DNA of 64,000 nt. Source: JAHEYG01 sp040403535. Lineage in GTDB: Bacteria; Bacteroidota; Bacteroidia; B-17B0; Aurantibacillaceae. Every line of letters starts with the position of its first letter. Within the stretch, counting starts at the first letter, position 1. The position numbers and the translations under genes were made by a program. This document shows positions 25,941-34,589 of the stretch, piece after piece. The notes beneath the pieces are model-generated. The model searched no databases. It saw only the letters and a list, made by a program, of their open reading frames with translations, and was not told the DNA's origin. The stretch lies in the NCBI GenBank assembly GCA_040403535.1, contig JBBAKL010000008.1:12903-76902 (forward strand). Direction: 5' to 3'.

Positions 25941-27336
25941 CCGATACTTCGGTTTTTTTCTTTAATACCTGCAAAGTTGTTAAGTCAATAAAGCTGATAA
26001 ATCCGTTTCTTCCTGAACACATGGCAGTGTGGTGTGGGGCAGGACCGTTAGAATAAATGTTTCTGCTGGCTACGTATATTAATTTTTTACTTTCATCTAT
26101 TGCTATGCCATGCGGCAATGCGCCAACTTTAATATTCTGATGGGCATAGGTATTTATGTCAATCACTTCAACGCTTCCCTTAGCGCCTCCTGTTGTGTCT
26201 AACTCGCAGGTAACAAACAAGCGGTTAGATGTAGGATGCAGTGCCATTTCCAGAGGATAATTACCTGTTGGGACAACCTGAACAATGCTTTTTGTAGCGA
26301 TGTCTAAAACCCGTATTTCGTTTGACTTTTGACACGTAATATAAAACTTGCTTTTATCGGGCGATAATAATATCTCATGAGGGTCAAGAGAACTCACTCC
26401 GCTTACAGGTAATCCGTTTAAACTGATGAAATCGGTATTATTAAATGCGGTATCGAGTTTAAACAAATAATTTCCATACTGGGCTGTAACATAAATGGTA
26501 TCGTTTGTTCCGTTTAATGCCACGCCGTGTGCTTGTGTATATCCTCCGAAGTTACGAATCAGTTTCATTTGTGTTAAATCTACTGATGCAATTCGTCCGT
26601 TAGCCGACCAGGCTACACAAAATGCTTTTTTACTGTCATCAGTAATAATTAAAGTATTCCAGTCGTAATTGCTGCCTAAGCTAACACTGCCAACTAATTT
26701 ATCATCGCTGCAACTGAATTTTTGCAAAATGTTATTATTGGTAAAAACTACATACCAGTAGTTGCCATCAGGAGATACTTTAATCATGTGAGGCGATTCT
26801 ATTACATTAGGATCGTTGCCTACATCAATATATCTTATTGGTAATTGTGTTTCGCTGTCAAATACAGTCACCACGTCACAACCCTGATTGATAACATACA
26901 ATTTTTTTCTGCCCGGATTTTCACTCCACTTTATTTTTCCATTAATGTCGGGAGCACCCTCGTCAATCCAATTTTTAATCGTTAAAACTTCCTCTCGCGT
27001 CAGTTTGGTATTATTGACGGGCATGGTAGGTAAATTAACAGGACCTAAATCTGCATAGGTGTTAATGAAATAGCAAAGTGATGAAAAGCGGCTGCTAAAC
27101 GGAATGATTGGAGAGCCGGAGCTGCTGCCCTTAAATAAATTTTCCCAGGTAGAAAGATTCAAACCGTTTGCTGCAGGGTAACTGATGTCGTTATGGCATC
27201 CGGAGGTTGCACATTGATTAACCATTATCTTTCCAACTTCATTGGGATAATTACCATAAATGGAAAGTCCTTTATCTTTTAAACAAGAGGTAAAAAATAA
27301 TCCAATGCTAATTAATATGTATAAGGAATAACGCAT
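25909..27336 (-). CDS. Lipoprotein with CX4CH cytochrome-like domain and YncE-type beta-propeller
   Basis: A 475-residue lipoprotein (lipobox FFTSC, Cys18). Residues about 30-125 resemble a small cytochrome c domain, but the haem motif is C42-ATSG-C47-H48, with four residues between the Cys instead of two; a TMPVNN segment could give the axial Met and the domain closes with NWIDEGAPD. Residues about 140-475 form a seven-bladed YVTN-type propeller (repeats such as KLYVINQGCDVVTVFD and FVTCELD). Similar cytochrome-propeller proteins occur at the surface of Bacteroidota. It is the middle gene of a coupled set: the FG-GAP gene upstream overlaps its start by one base and the DCC gene overlaps its end. 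Confidence 0.78.
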   Translation of the reverse strand: MRYSLYILISIGLFFTSCLKDKGLSIYGNYPNEVGKIMVNQCATSGCHNDISYPAANGLNLSTWENLFKGSSSGSPIIPFSSRFSSLCYFINTYADLGPVNLPTMPVNNTKLTREEVLTIKNWIDEGAPDINGKIKWSENPGRKKLYVINQGCDVVTVFDSETQLPIRYIDVGNDPNVIESPHMIKVSPDGNYWYVVFTNNNILQKFSCSDDKLVGSVSLGSNYDWNTLIITDDSKKAFCVAWSANGRIASVDLTQMKLIRNFGGYTQAHGVALNGTNDTIYVTAQYGNYLFKLDTAFNNTDFISLNGLPVSGVSSLDPHEILLSPDKSKFYITCQKSNEIRVLDIATKSIVQVVPTGNYPLEMALHPTSNRLFVTCELDTTGGAKGSVEVIDINTYAHQNIKVGALPHGIAIDESKKLIYVASRNIYSNGPAPHHTAMCSGRNGFISFIDLTTLQVLKKKTEVSVDPYGVAYRK

Positions 27337-29585
27337 TACTCTATCACAATTTTTTTATAAAACTGTTTGGTATAATTGTTTTCAGTTATTATCAGATTTA
27401 ATAAATATATTCCTTTAGCGAAAGTCTTAATCTCAATTCTGTTTAACCCTGATGCCGAATTCTGAAAATACACTTCTTCACCAACCAAATTGTATAATTT
27501 TATTTTTAACTGCAGCGCATCGTTTCTCAAATAGCGAATATTTAACACATCGGAAGTGGGATTAGGAAAAACATTAAAATAGTCGTCAGCCGATTCTGCT
27601 GCGTATTCGTGAATTCCAATTGCGTTTTTTGAAGAGAAGAAGGATAATCCCCCTGAATAATTGCCAATAATTAAGTCACGTTTACCATCGTTATTAATGT
27701 CGGTGTATTGTACGGAGCTTTGCACACCTTCGTAAATTTTATTTACGTTGGTGTCTATGCGATTAAAATTCCCGCTTAAGTTACCATCGATATTGTCGTA
27801 ATAATAGATTCTGCCATTCATGGAGCCACATAATAATTTATAAGTTCCGCCATCGTCGTACATAAAAGGGAAGCAGCTTCCAAACAAATAAACGGAAGGA
27901 TTACCACGTACATTTACATTACCAAATGTGCTGGTAACATTTACAAATGAAGGCGATGTTGCAGTGCCATTGTTTCTGTAATAAGCCAATCGACCATTGC
28001 GTAAACCAATTATTAAATCCAGTAAACCGTCGCGATCAACATCAATTAACTGCGGACAAGCATCAGATGAAACAGTGGTTATTCCAAAATAATTGTATTT
28101 GAAATTACTGAAGTTACATACGTTGCCGGCTCCTGCTGTGTTTTCAAGCCAATGAATTTTTCCATAGCTATCACCCAGAATCATATCCTTGTCACCATCA
28201 TTGTCAATATCGCCTATAGTAGGAACTAAACCATACATATTGTAGGTAGTGTAAGTAGATATGGAGCCATAATCGCGGGAAATTAATGAGTAGGAGGGCT
28301 GGCTTAAGGTTCCGGTGTTTTTATAAAGCGTCAGACGGGTTCGGTTAAATCCGTTTATGTAATAGCCGTTATTGCCAATAAGCAAGTCTAATAATCCATC
28401 GTTATCGTAATCGAATAATGTAGGATAGGAACCTTCGCCAACATCAATCATCTCATCTTGAAGAAAATTATTTTTCACAAACTGATAATCGTTTGTGACT
28501 GTGCCAATGTTTTTATAATAGTGTACACTCGTAAAGTTCTCTGCATTTGCGCCATTCGGGCTTGCAATTAAATCTTTCTTTCCGTCATTGTCAACATCAA
28601 TATTATACGTGCACGGGAAAACGCCCAGTTTAATGGTTTGTGTATTGGCTTTAGCAGGAAAATTCGGGTAAAGTATGGTAGTATCGGTTATATGTGCGTT
28701 AGTGCTACTGCCTCCATTATCCATATAGATAACATGCTGACAGGAAATGTCGCCAAGAAGAATGTCCTGATCACCATCGTTATCTCTGTCAAAACACATA
28801 ATGCATGATCCGGAGTGCATTACTTTATCAGTAGAGTTTAGAGCGGCCTGTTCAAATAAACGGGGAAACGGACAATCAAAAAGATTCACCGAACAACTGC
28901 TTTCACTAATATCCCCCCAGCAGTAATCTACCATGTCAAAAACTAAGCTGTCGCTATGACCATACAATTCTTTACTTTGATTTTGATGGTACTCCATTTT
29001 AAATCCGGTTGAACTGAACGTAAGAATATCCACATCGCCATCATTGTCTATGTCTGCAAATCCGGGAATAGATTGGGGGCTTGAATAAATATTTCCAATT
29101 AAAGGCGAACCTGTCGGATTAAAATCGGAGCGTAGCCTGAATTTTTCTAATTGAAAACTTAAATTCCCTGGTGTGGAAGTGTTTTTAAAAACTTTAATTC
29201 CGCCGATTACATAAGTGAATAAATCTTCTTTGCCATCATTGTTGTAGTCATAAAAAAACACCCAGCTATCAACCGAAGGAAATTTAGTTGTATAGTCAAA
29301 TGTACTCCTATAAATAGCTTGCCCGCTGGCACTTTCGTTAATGAAGCAACGAAAAATACCGTATTCAAATGAATTAACTTTATCAAAAATCACAAGATCT
29401 TTTTTGTTATCTCCATTCAAATCCATTTTAGCGAATTCACAAAAATTAAGTCCGCCTGCCCATGGGGATTTTAGCAACTTGCCGTTTTCATTAACCGTAA
29501 TGGTATCTCTGCCAACCGGTAATTGAGCATAGAGCGTGGAAAAACTAAAGCACATTAATAGCACTATGAAATAGAGCATTCGCAT
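27336..29585 (-). CDS. FG-GAP/VCBS repeat T9SS type A cargo protein
   Basis: A 749-residue secreted protein with signal peptide (to about residue 20). It has nine Ca-binding-type loops of the form D-x-[DN]-x-D-G spread along the chain (for example DLNGDNKKD, DIDNDGDVD, DVDNDGKKD, DINNDGKRD), each followed by a hydrophobic strand, as in integrin-alpha-like FG-GAP propellers. The C-terminus is a type A sorting domain (FPNPTSDVLNIRY, ending KKIVIE). Such proteins are surface adhesins or structural proteins; no catalytic domain is visible. The last base overlaps the start of the cytochrome-propeller gene (TAATG), so both may be made together. Confidence 0.82.
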   Translation of the reverse strand: MRMLYFIVLLMCFSFSTLYAQLPVGRDTITVNENGKLLKSPWAGGLNFCEFAKMDLNGDNKKDLVIFDKVNSFEYGIFRCFINESASGQAIYRSTFDYTTKFPSVDSWVFFYDYNNDGKEDLFTYVIGGIKVFKNTSTPGNLSFQLEKFRLRSDFNPTGSPLIGNIYSSPQSIPGFADIDNDGDVDILTFSSTGFKMEYHQNQSKELYGHSDSLVFDMVDYCWGDISESSCSVNLFDCPFPRLFEQAALNSTDKVMHSGSCIMCFDRDNDGDQDILLGDISCQHVIYMDNGGSSTNAHITDTTILYPNFPAKANTQTIKLGVFPCTYNIDVDNDGKKDLIASPNGANAENFTSVHYYKNIGTVTNDYQFVKNNFLQDEMIDVGEGSYPTLFDYDNDGLLDLLIGNNGYYINGFNRTRLTLYKNTGTLSQPSYSLISRDYGSISTYTTYNMYGLVPTIGDIDNDGDKDMILGDSYGKIHWLENTAGAGNVCNFSNFKYNYFGITTVSSDACPQLIDVDRDGLLDLIIGLRNGRLAYYRNNGTATSPSFVNVTSTFGNVNVRGNPSVYLFGSCFPFMYDDGGTYKLLCGSMNGRIYYYDNIDGNLSGNFNRIDTNVNKIYEGVQSSVQYTDINNDGKRDLIIGNYSGGLSFFSSKNAIGIHEYAAESADDYFNVFPNPTSDVLNIRYLRNDALQLKIKLYNLVGEEVYFQNSASGLNRIEIKTFAKGIYLLNLIITENNYTKQFYKKIVIE

Positions 29586-29671
29586 TTATACAAATTTACA
29601 TGATGAATATTCAAAACCCTAATAATCCCTAAATTAATGGCTCTATTCACTCATTGATTCACATTTCCGAT

Positions 29672-29679
29672 TATTTTTG
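29672..29679 (+). promoter_or_regulatory. Possible -7 element upstream of the PKD protein gene
   Basis: TATTTTTG matches TAnnTTTG and lies 26 bp before the proposed CTG start (29706). A TTG at 29654-29656 could be the -33 element, 15 bp away, somewhat short. Confidence 0.4.
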
Positions 29680-29705
29680 CTAACTTTATTAGTCAAACTG
29701 TAACG

Positions 29706-31913
29706 CTGAAAAAGGGTTTAAAATATTTATTAGGCTGGCTGTTTTTCTTGCTGTTTTCATTGCAATTAAAGGCAACCCACATTGTAGGTGGCGAAATCTA
29801 TTACGACTATCTTGGTAACAATAACTATAAAGTTACTTTAAGAATTTACCGTGATTGTATTAATGGTTTAGCACCGTTCGATAATCCGGCTTTTTTAACA
29901 GTTTACGATGCTTCCAATCTTGTTGTTACTACCCGAAGTTTAACCCTTTTAAGTGTAACCCCTGTACCGCCTTCTATTAATAACCCTTGTATTCAAACAC
30001 CTAATAGCGTTTGTGTAGAGGAAGGTTTATATGAAGAGATAATTAATTTGCCTCCAAAAACAGGCGGTTATTATTTGGTTTATCAGCGTTGTTGCCGAAA
30101 TAACACCATATTAAACCTAATCAATCCGGGTTCAGTTGGCGCCACCTATTGGGAGCATATTCCAGGTCCGGAAGTCGTAGTTCAGAACAGTTCACCGCGT
30201 TTTAAAAAATTTCCGCCAATTTTTATTTGTAATGGTATACCAATTAATTTCGATCACTCTGCTTTTGATGCGGATGGTGATTTACTGGTATATTCATTAT
30301 GCAACCCGTTTAACGGCTTGGATAATTGCTGTCCGAGTGTTGGCACTTCTCCTCCTCAAAATTGTTCGAGTCCGCCAACGGCTTGCCCAATGGTAAATAC
30401 ACCACCGCCTTATGTTTCCGTTCCGTTTCAACCACCGTATTCGGGAGCATACCCTTTATCTTCTTCGCCGGCTATTAATGTTAACCCTACCACAGGATTT
30501 TTAAGCGGGACTCCTGATATCAATGGGCAATGGGTTGTAGGGGTATGTGTTCAGGAATTCAGAAACAATGTGTTAATTGGAACACATCACCGCGATTTTC
30601 AATTTAATGTGGTGAGCTGTGTGGTGACCGTTGTAAGCGCTATTCAGGATCAGGTTCAGCCTTGTTCGGGTTATACGGTTAATTTTGTAAATCAAAGTTT
30701 TGGCGGAACCAATTTTCACTGGGATTTTGGAGTTAATTCGTTAACGAATGATACTTCTAATCTTGTTAATCCTACATATGTTTATCAGGATACGGGAAAG
30801 TATACGGTAACTTTAATGGCTAATCCGGGGAAGCCATGTGCTGATACGATTCAGAAAACATTTTATGTGTATCCGGTTTTAACACCTTCGTTTACTGCAC
30901 CAGGCGATCAATGTATAACAGGTAATAGTTTTACTTATTCGGTGGGAGGAACATACGCTCCTTACTCTACATTTAACTGGAATTTTGGTTCTAGTGCAAT
31001 CCCGGCGGTTTCCACTTCTTCCAATCCAACCGGGGTTTCTTATTCAGCTCCAGGCTCGTATCCCGTCACAGTTACTGTGAAACAACGTATCTGCACAAAA
31101 ACAATGACCGATACAATTGCTGTCTTCCCAAAACCACAAGCGTCTTTCATTACGGATTCTTTGCAGGAATGTGATCCCGCTATTGTAACCTTTTCAAATA
31201 CCAGTATAGTCGGACCATCAGTAAGTTATTTGTGGCAATTCAGTAATGGCCAATCAACAACATCACCTAATCCAACTTATACTTTTTCTCCAGCAGGGGT
31301 TTATGATGTGACTTTAACGGTTATATCCAATAATGGCTGTGTGGATACTAGCAAGTTTGTTGTGCCGGGTATGGTAACGGTTAATGTTAGGCCGCAAGCC
31401 GGATTTTCATTTTTACCAACTAACACCACTATTTTTGAACCTAATATTTATTTTTTTGATGAAAGTCAGAACTCAACAAGTTGGTATTATACATTTGGTG
31501 ATGGTGCTTCTTCTACAATGGTTAACCCTTCACACGAATATGCTAACTGGGGAAAATTTCAGGTAGTACAAACGGTAGTAAATGGATTTGGTTGTCCGGA
31601 TACTGCTGTGCGATACGTTACAATTTTACCTGAATTTCGTTTCTGGATTCCAAACAGTTTTACGCCTGACAAAACAGAAGGACTGAATGATGTATTTATG
31701 CCAATAGTATTTGGGGTGGAAGAATATAAGTTTGATATTTATGACCGTTGGGGCGAAAAAATATTTTCCACAACAGATACAACTTCCGGATGGGATGGAA
31801 CATACAAGGGTAAACTTTGTCAGCAAGATGTGTATGTATACATGATCACTTTCTTGAATCAAGTTACCAATCGCGACGAGTATCATTACGGTCACGTTAC
31901 ACTGCTTCGATAG
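29706..31913 (+). CDS. PKD-domain gliding-motility-like protein with T9SS type B tail
   Basis: A large secreted protein of about 735 residues. The first in-frame TTG is at 29748, but the frame is open further up, and reading from CTG at 29706 gives (M)KKGLKYLLGWLFFLL, a full signal peptide that the later start would cut; CTG 29706 is therefore proposed. The mature N-terminus THIVGGEIYYDYLG is typical of a Bacteroidota adhesin family. At least three PKD-like domains follow (FVNQSFGGTNFHWDFG; WNFG; FYTFGDG-type strands), and the last 90 residues are the CHU_C/type B sorting domain (FWIPNSFTPDKTEGLNDVF, YDRWGEKIF, DVYVYMI). It is expected on the cell surface, as an adhesin or motility-related filament protein. 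Confidence 0.78.
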   Translation: MKKGLKYLLGWLFFLLFSLQLKATHIVGGEIYYDYLGNNNYKVTLRIYRDCINGLAPFDNPAFLTVYDASNLVVTTRSLTLLSVTPVPPSINNPCIQTPNSVCVEEGLYEEIINLPPKTGGYYLVYQRCCRNNTILNLINPGSVGATYWEHIPGPEVVVQNSSPRFKKFPPIFICNGIPINFDHSAFDADGDLLVYSLCNPFNGLDNCCPSVGTSPPQNCSSPPTACPMVNTPPPYVSVPFQPPYSGAYPLSSSPAINVNPTTGFLSGTPDINGQWVVGVCVQEFRNNVLIGTHHRDFQFNVVSCVVTVVSAIQDQVQPCSGYTVNFVNQSFGGTNFHWDFGVNSLTNDTSNLVNPTYVYQDTGKYTVTLMANPGKPCADTIQKTFYVYPVLTPSFTAPGDQCITGNSFTYSVGGTYAPYSTFNWNFGSSAIPAVSTSSNPTGVSYSAPGSYPVTVTVKQRICTKTMTDTIAVFPKPQASFITDSLQECDPAIVTFSNTSIVGPSVSYLWQFSNGQSTTSPNPTYTFSPAGVYDVTLTVISNNGCVDTSKFVVPGMVTVNVRPQAGFSFLPTNTTIFEPNIYFFDESQNSTSWYYTFGDGASSTMVNPSHEYANWGKFQVVQTVVNGFGCPDTAVRYVTILPEFRFWIPNSFTPDKTEGLNDVFMPIVFGVEEYKFDIYDRWGEKIFSTTDTTSGWDGTYKGKLCQQDVYVYMITFLNQVTNRDEYHYGHVTLLR

Positions 31914-33147
31914 AATTTTCTTTTTCAACAGGATTGCATAAAGCCATTAGAACAATGAGAAGTAATGCGCCGTATGTTAGTATTTTGTAATGCTCGTAAT
32001 AGTTATTAAATGCTCCTAAGATCATTTTTAAGTTACTGATAAAATAAATCAGAGTAAGTGTTGCGGCAATACAGCGTTGCTTAATTAATGATAATTTGTT
32101 TTTGTTGGTTATTAAATAGTGAAGGCAAAACACAAATGCAGGACAAATAAAAAGAAAAGCATAATGCTGCTGATGCGGAAAGATTAAGGGTATAAGTAAA
32201 AGCAAATAACTTATTTCCCGGAAACGGTGAATAAAACCTGAAGGTTTTTTAAAGGGAAATGAACGGAGGAAGTAAAGAGTGAAGCTGATTAAAATTAATC
32301 GGACAATATTTAGAATTAAACTAAGATTTCCGATACTGATATCTGCAATGTTTCTTTTATTCGAAAGGGCGTACACGTCGTTGGCATTTTCAACCAATAA
32401 TGTGGCCAATAATGTTGAAAGACCATGAAAGCTTCTTTCTTCTGTATCGAGAATATGAGTAGCATTAAATGGATTAATGAGATGTGCCCAGGTTTTAATA
32501 AGAGTGAGATTGTATTCCCAGCCAATTATTAAGCCGGGAGAAAAAAGCAGTATTAAATAAAAAATTAAAGTAAGGGAAGCTGCTTTGAAAAAGCCTCTGT
32601 ATATTAAATATGGGATAAAAACAATGGGAAGAAGTTTAATGTTAATTCCTAAAGCCAGTAAAAGGGATCCGGGTATGGTTTTGTTTGCAAAAATCCATTG
32701 CAAACCCTGTAATGTAAGAAAGAGAATTACAATTGTGATTTGAAGACTATGAATGTTTTCGTGAATGAAACGCAGGGAAAATAAAAAACCGCATACGCGT
32801 AGAAACATCAATTGCTTTTTTGAAAGATTATAAAGCGGTAAAAGATTTTTAATTATTAAGAAAATCTGATAGATAAAAAAAAGATTGAGAACAATCCAAA
32901 TCGCATTTGAAAGCTGTTCAGGCAAAAACGTAAGCGGAAAAATAATCAGCGCAAATAGTGTAGAATAAAAATAATGATAGCCGTCGATGTATTTCTTCTC
33001 GAAAATATTTATTTGATCGGGCATATCGGACGATGCCATTAAGAAAATTCTTAAATCACCTTTGTTGGCAGACTCCATCAGGACGTAAATTGCCAAGCCG
33101 ATTAATCCGGTAATTAGAATGAGGTATTTTTTAAAATTCGGACTCAT
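31897..33147 (-). CDS. GT87/DUF2029-like polytopic membrane glycosyltransferase
   Basis: A 416-residue protein with about ten hydrophobic segments and an early GDLRIF...YFYSTLFALIIFPLTFLP region typical of DUF2029 (GT87), a family of polyprenyl-phosphate-mannose-dependent transferases. The first periplasmic loop carries the expected acidic residue (D32 in GDLRI). The acceptor is unknown. It is convergent with the PKD gene (17-bp overlap of coding ends) and separated from pntB upstream by a terminator that abuts its start. It is either transcribed from a promoter within that short gap or reached by read-through from pntAB. Confidence 0.7.
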   Translation of the reverse strand: MSPNFKKYLILITGLIGLAIYVLMESANKGDLRIFLMASSDMPDQINIFEKKYIDGYHYFYSTLFALIIFPLTFLPEQLSNAIWIVLNLFFIYQIFLIIKNLLPLYNLSKKQLMFLRVCGFLFSLRFIHENIHSLQITIVILFLTLQGLQWIFANKTIPGSLLLALGINIKLLPIVFIPYLIYRGFFKAASLTLIFYLILLFSPGLIIGWEYNLTLIKTWAHLINPFNATHILDTEERSFHGLSTLLATLLVENANDVYALSNKRNIADISIGNLSLILNIVRLILISFTLYFLRSFPFKKPSGFIHRFREISYLLLLIPLIFPHQQHYAFLFICPAFVFCLHYLITNKNKLSLIKQRCIAATLTLIYFISNLKMILGAFNNYYEHYKILTYGALLLIVLMALCNPVEKENSIEAV

Positions 33148-33151
33148 TAAA

Positions 33152-33174
33152 AAACCCAGGATTAACCTGGGTTT
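33152..33174 (-). terminator. Rho-independent terminator of pntAB
   Basis: A 9-bp perfect inverted repeat (33152-33160 with 33166-33174, loop of 5) followed on the minus strand by a T-run, 5 bp after the pntB stop. Confidence 0.8.
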
Positions 33175-33179
33175 AGAAT

Positions 33180-34577
33180 TTATTTTAAATAACTTAAAAT
33201 TTTCTCAACGCTGGCTTTGGCATCACCGTAAAGCATTTCGGAATTTGGTTTGTAGAATAAAGGATTGTCTTCTCCTGAATAACCTGCCGACATTGAGCGT
33301 TTCATGATTATGACTTTTTCAGCTTTCCATGCTTCAATTACAGGCATTCCGTAAATTGAACTGGCAGGATCATCCTGTGCACTTGGGTTAACAACGTCGT
33401 TAGCGCCAATTACCATCACTACATCCGTATCCGGCATATCGTCATTAATTTCATCCATTTCCAATACGATGTCGTATGGAACGTTTGCTTCAGCTAATAA
33501 TACATTCATGTGACCAGGTAAGCGACCTGCAACAGGGTGAATTGCAAAACGAACATTTTTTCCTGTTTTACGTAACGTCTGTACTAGTTCATAAATTGGA
33601 TATTGAGCCTTCGCAACTGCCATTCCGTATCCGGGAACGATTACAACAGATTTAGCTTCCTTTAATAATGCAGCAACTTCTTCATGATTTAACGAGGTTA
33701 CTTCGCCTTCAATTGCTTTTTTCTCGCCACCTTTTGCAGCACCACCACCGCTTGCGAATATTACAGAGAAGAAAGAACGGTTCATGGCGTGACACATGTG
33801 CATGGAAAGAATAGCACCGGAACTTCCTACAAGAGCACCAGTAACAATCAATAAATCGTTACCTAACATAAAACCTGCAGCAGAAGCAGCCCAGCCTGAA
33901 TAAGAATTTAACATCGAAACAACAACAGGCATGTCTCCGCCACCAATGGCCATTACTAAAACCACACCAATGAACGAAGCGATGGCAGTCATGATGCCTA
34001 AATAAAGCATACCGCTTGTGCCTTCCGCTTTACAAAACAACACACCTAATATGATACAGGCAATAAGTAGAATTAAATTCATTAGCTGAAGACCATTAAA
34101 ACTCCATGGCTTGGAAGGAACTTTGCCGTCTAATTTTCCCCAGGCAATAATTGAACCCGTGAAAGTAATCGCGCCAATAAAAATTCCTACAAAAACTTCC
34201 ACCAAATGGATGGTGTGTTCTGCTCCTGATAAATTTTGCGTGTTTGGATCGAGGTAAGAACCAAAGCCAACCAATACCGCAGCTAAACCAACAAAGCTAT
34301 GTAAGATAGCTACTAATTGCGGCATTGCGGTCATTTCAACTTTTTTTGCCACCATAATTCCGATAACAGATGCAATTGCAATGGCCGCAATAATGTATAC
34401 ATGTCCTTCAACACCTTGCCCCATAACGGTTGCAATGATCGCTACGATCATGCCTACAATACCGTACAGAACGCCGCGTTTAGCAGATTCCTGAGAAGAT
34501 AATCCGCTTAAACTTAATATAAACAGAATACTTGCGAATAAGTATGCTGCCGTTTGTATTTCTTTTACTATAAACAT
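33180..34577 (-). CDS. pntB: NAD(P) transhydrogenase beta subunit
   Basis: The membrane and NADP-binding subunit of proton-translocating transhydrogenase, which makes NADPH from NADH using the proton gradient. At 465 residues it matches PntB. The first 270 residues are a set of about eight or nine membrane segments; the C-terminal domain III has the GYGMAVAKAQ loop and VIGANDVVNP, which bind NADP. It lies 12 bp after pntA and shares its transcript; a hairpin closes the operon. NADPH supply suits the reductive biosynthetic genes nearby, though the link is only positional. Confidence 0.95.
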   Translation of the reverse strand: MFIVKEIQTAAYLFASILFILSLSGLSSQESAKRGVLYGIVGMIVAIIATVMGQGVEGHVYIIAAIAIASVIGIMVAKKVEMTAMPQLVAILHSFVGLAAVLVGFGSYLDPNTQNLSGAEHTIHLVEVFVGIFIGAITFTGSIIAWGKLDGKVPSKPWSFNGLQLMNLILLIACIILGVLFCKAEGTSGMLYLGIMTAIASFIGVVLVMAIGGGDMPVVVSMLNSYSGWAASAAGFMLGNDLLIVTGALVGSSGAILSMHMCHAMNRSFFSVIFASGGGAAKGGEKKAIEGEVTSLNHEEVAALLKEAKSVVIVPGYGMAVAKAQYPIYELVQTLRKTGKNVRFAIHPVAGRLPGHMNVLLAEANVPYDIVLEMDEINDDMPDTDVVMVIGANDVVNPSAQDDPASSIYGMPVIEAWKAEKVIIMKRSMSAGYSGEDNPLFYKPNSEMLYGDAKASVEKILSYLK

Positions 34578-34589
34578 AAAAATCAGTTC

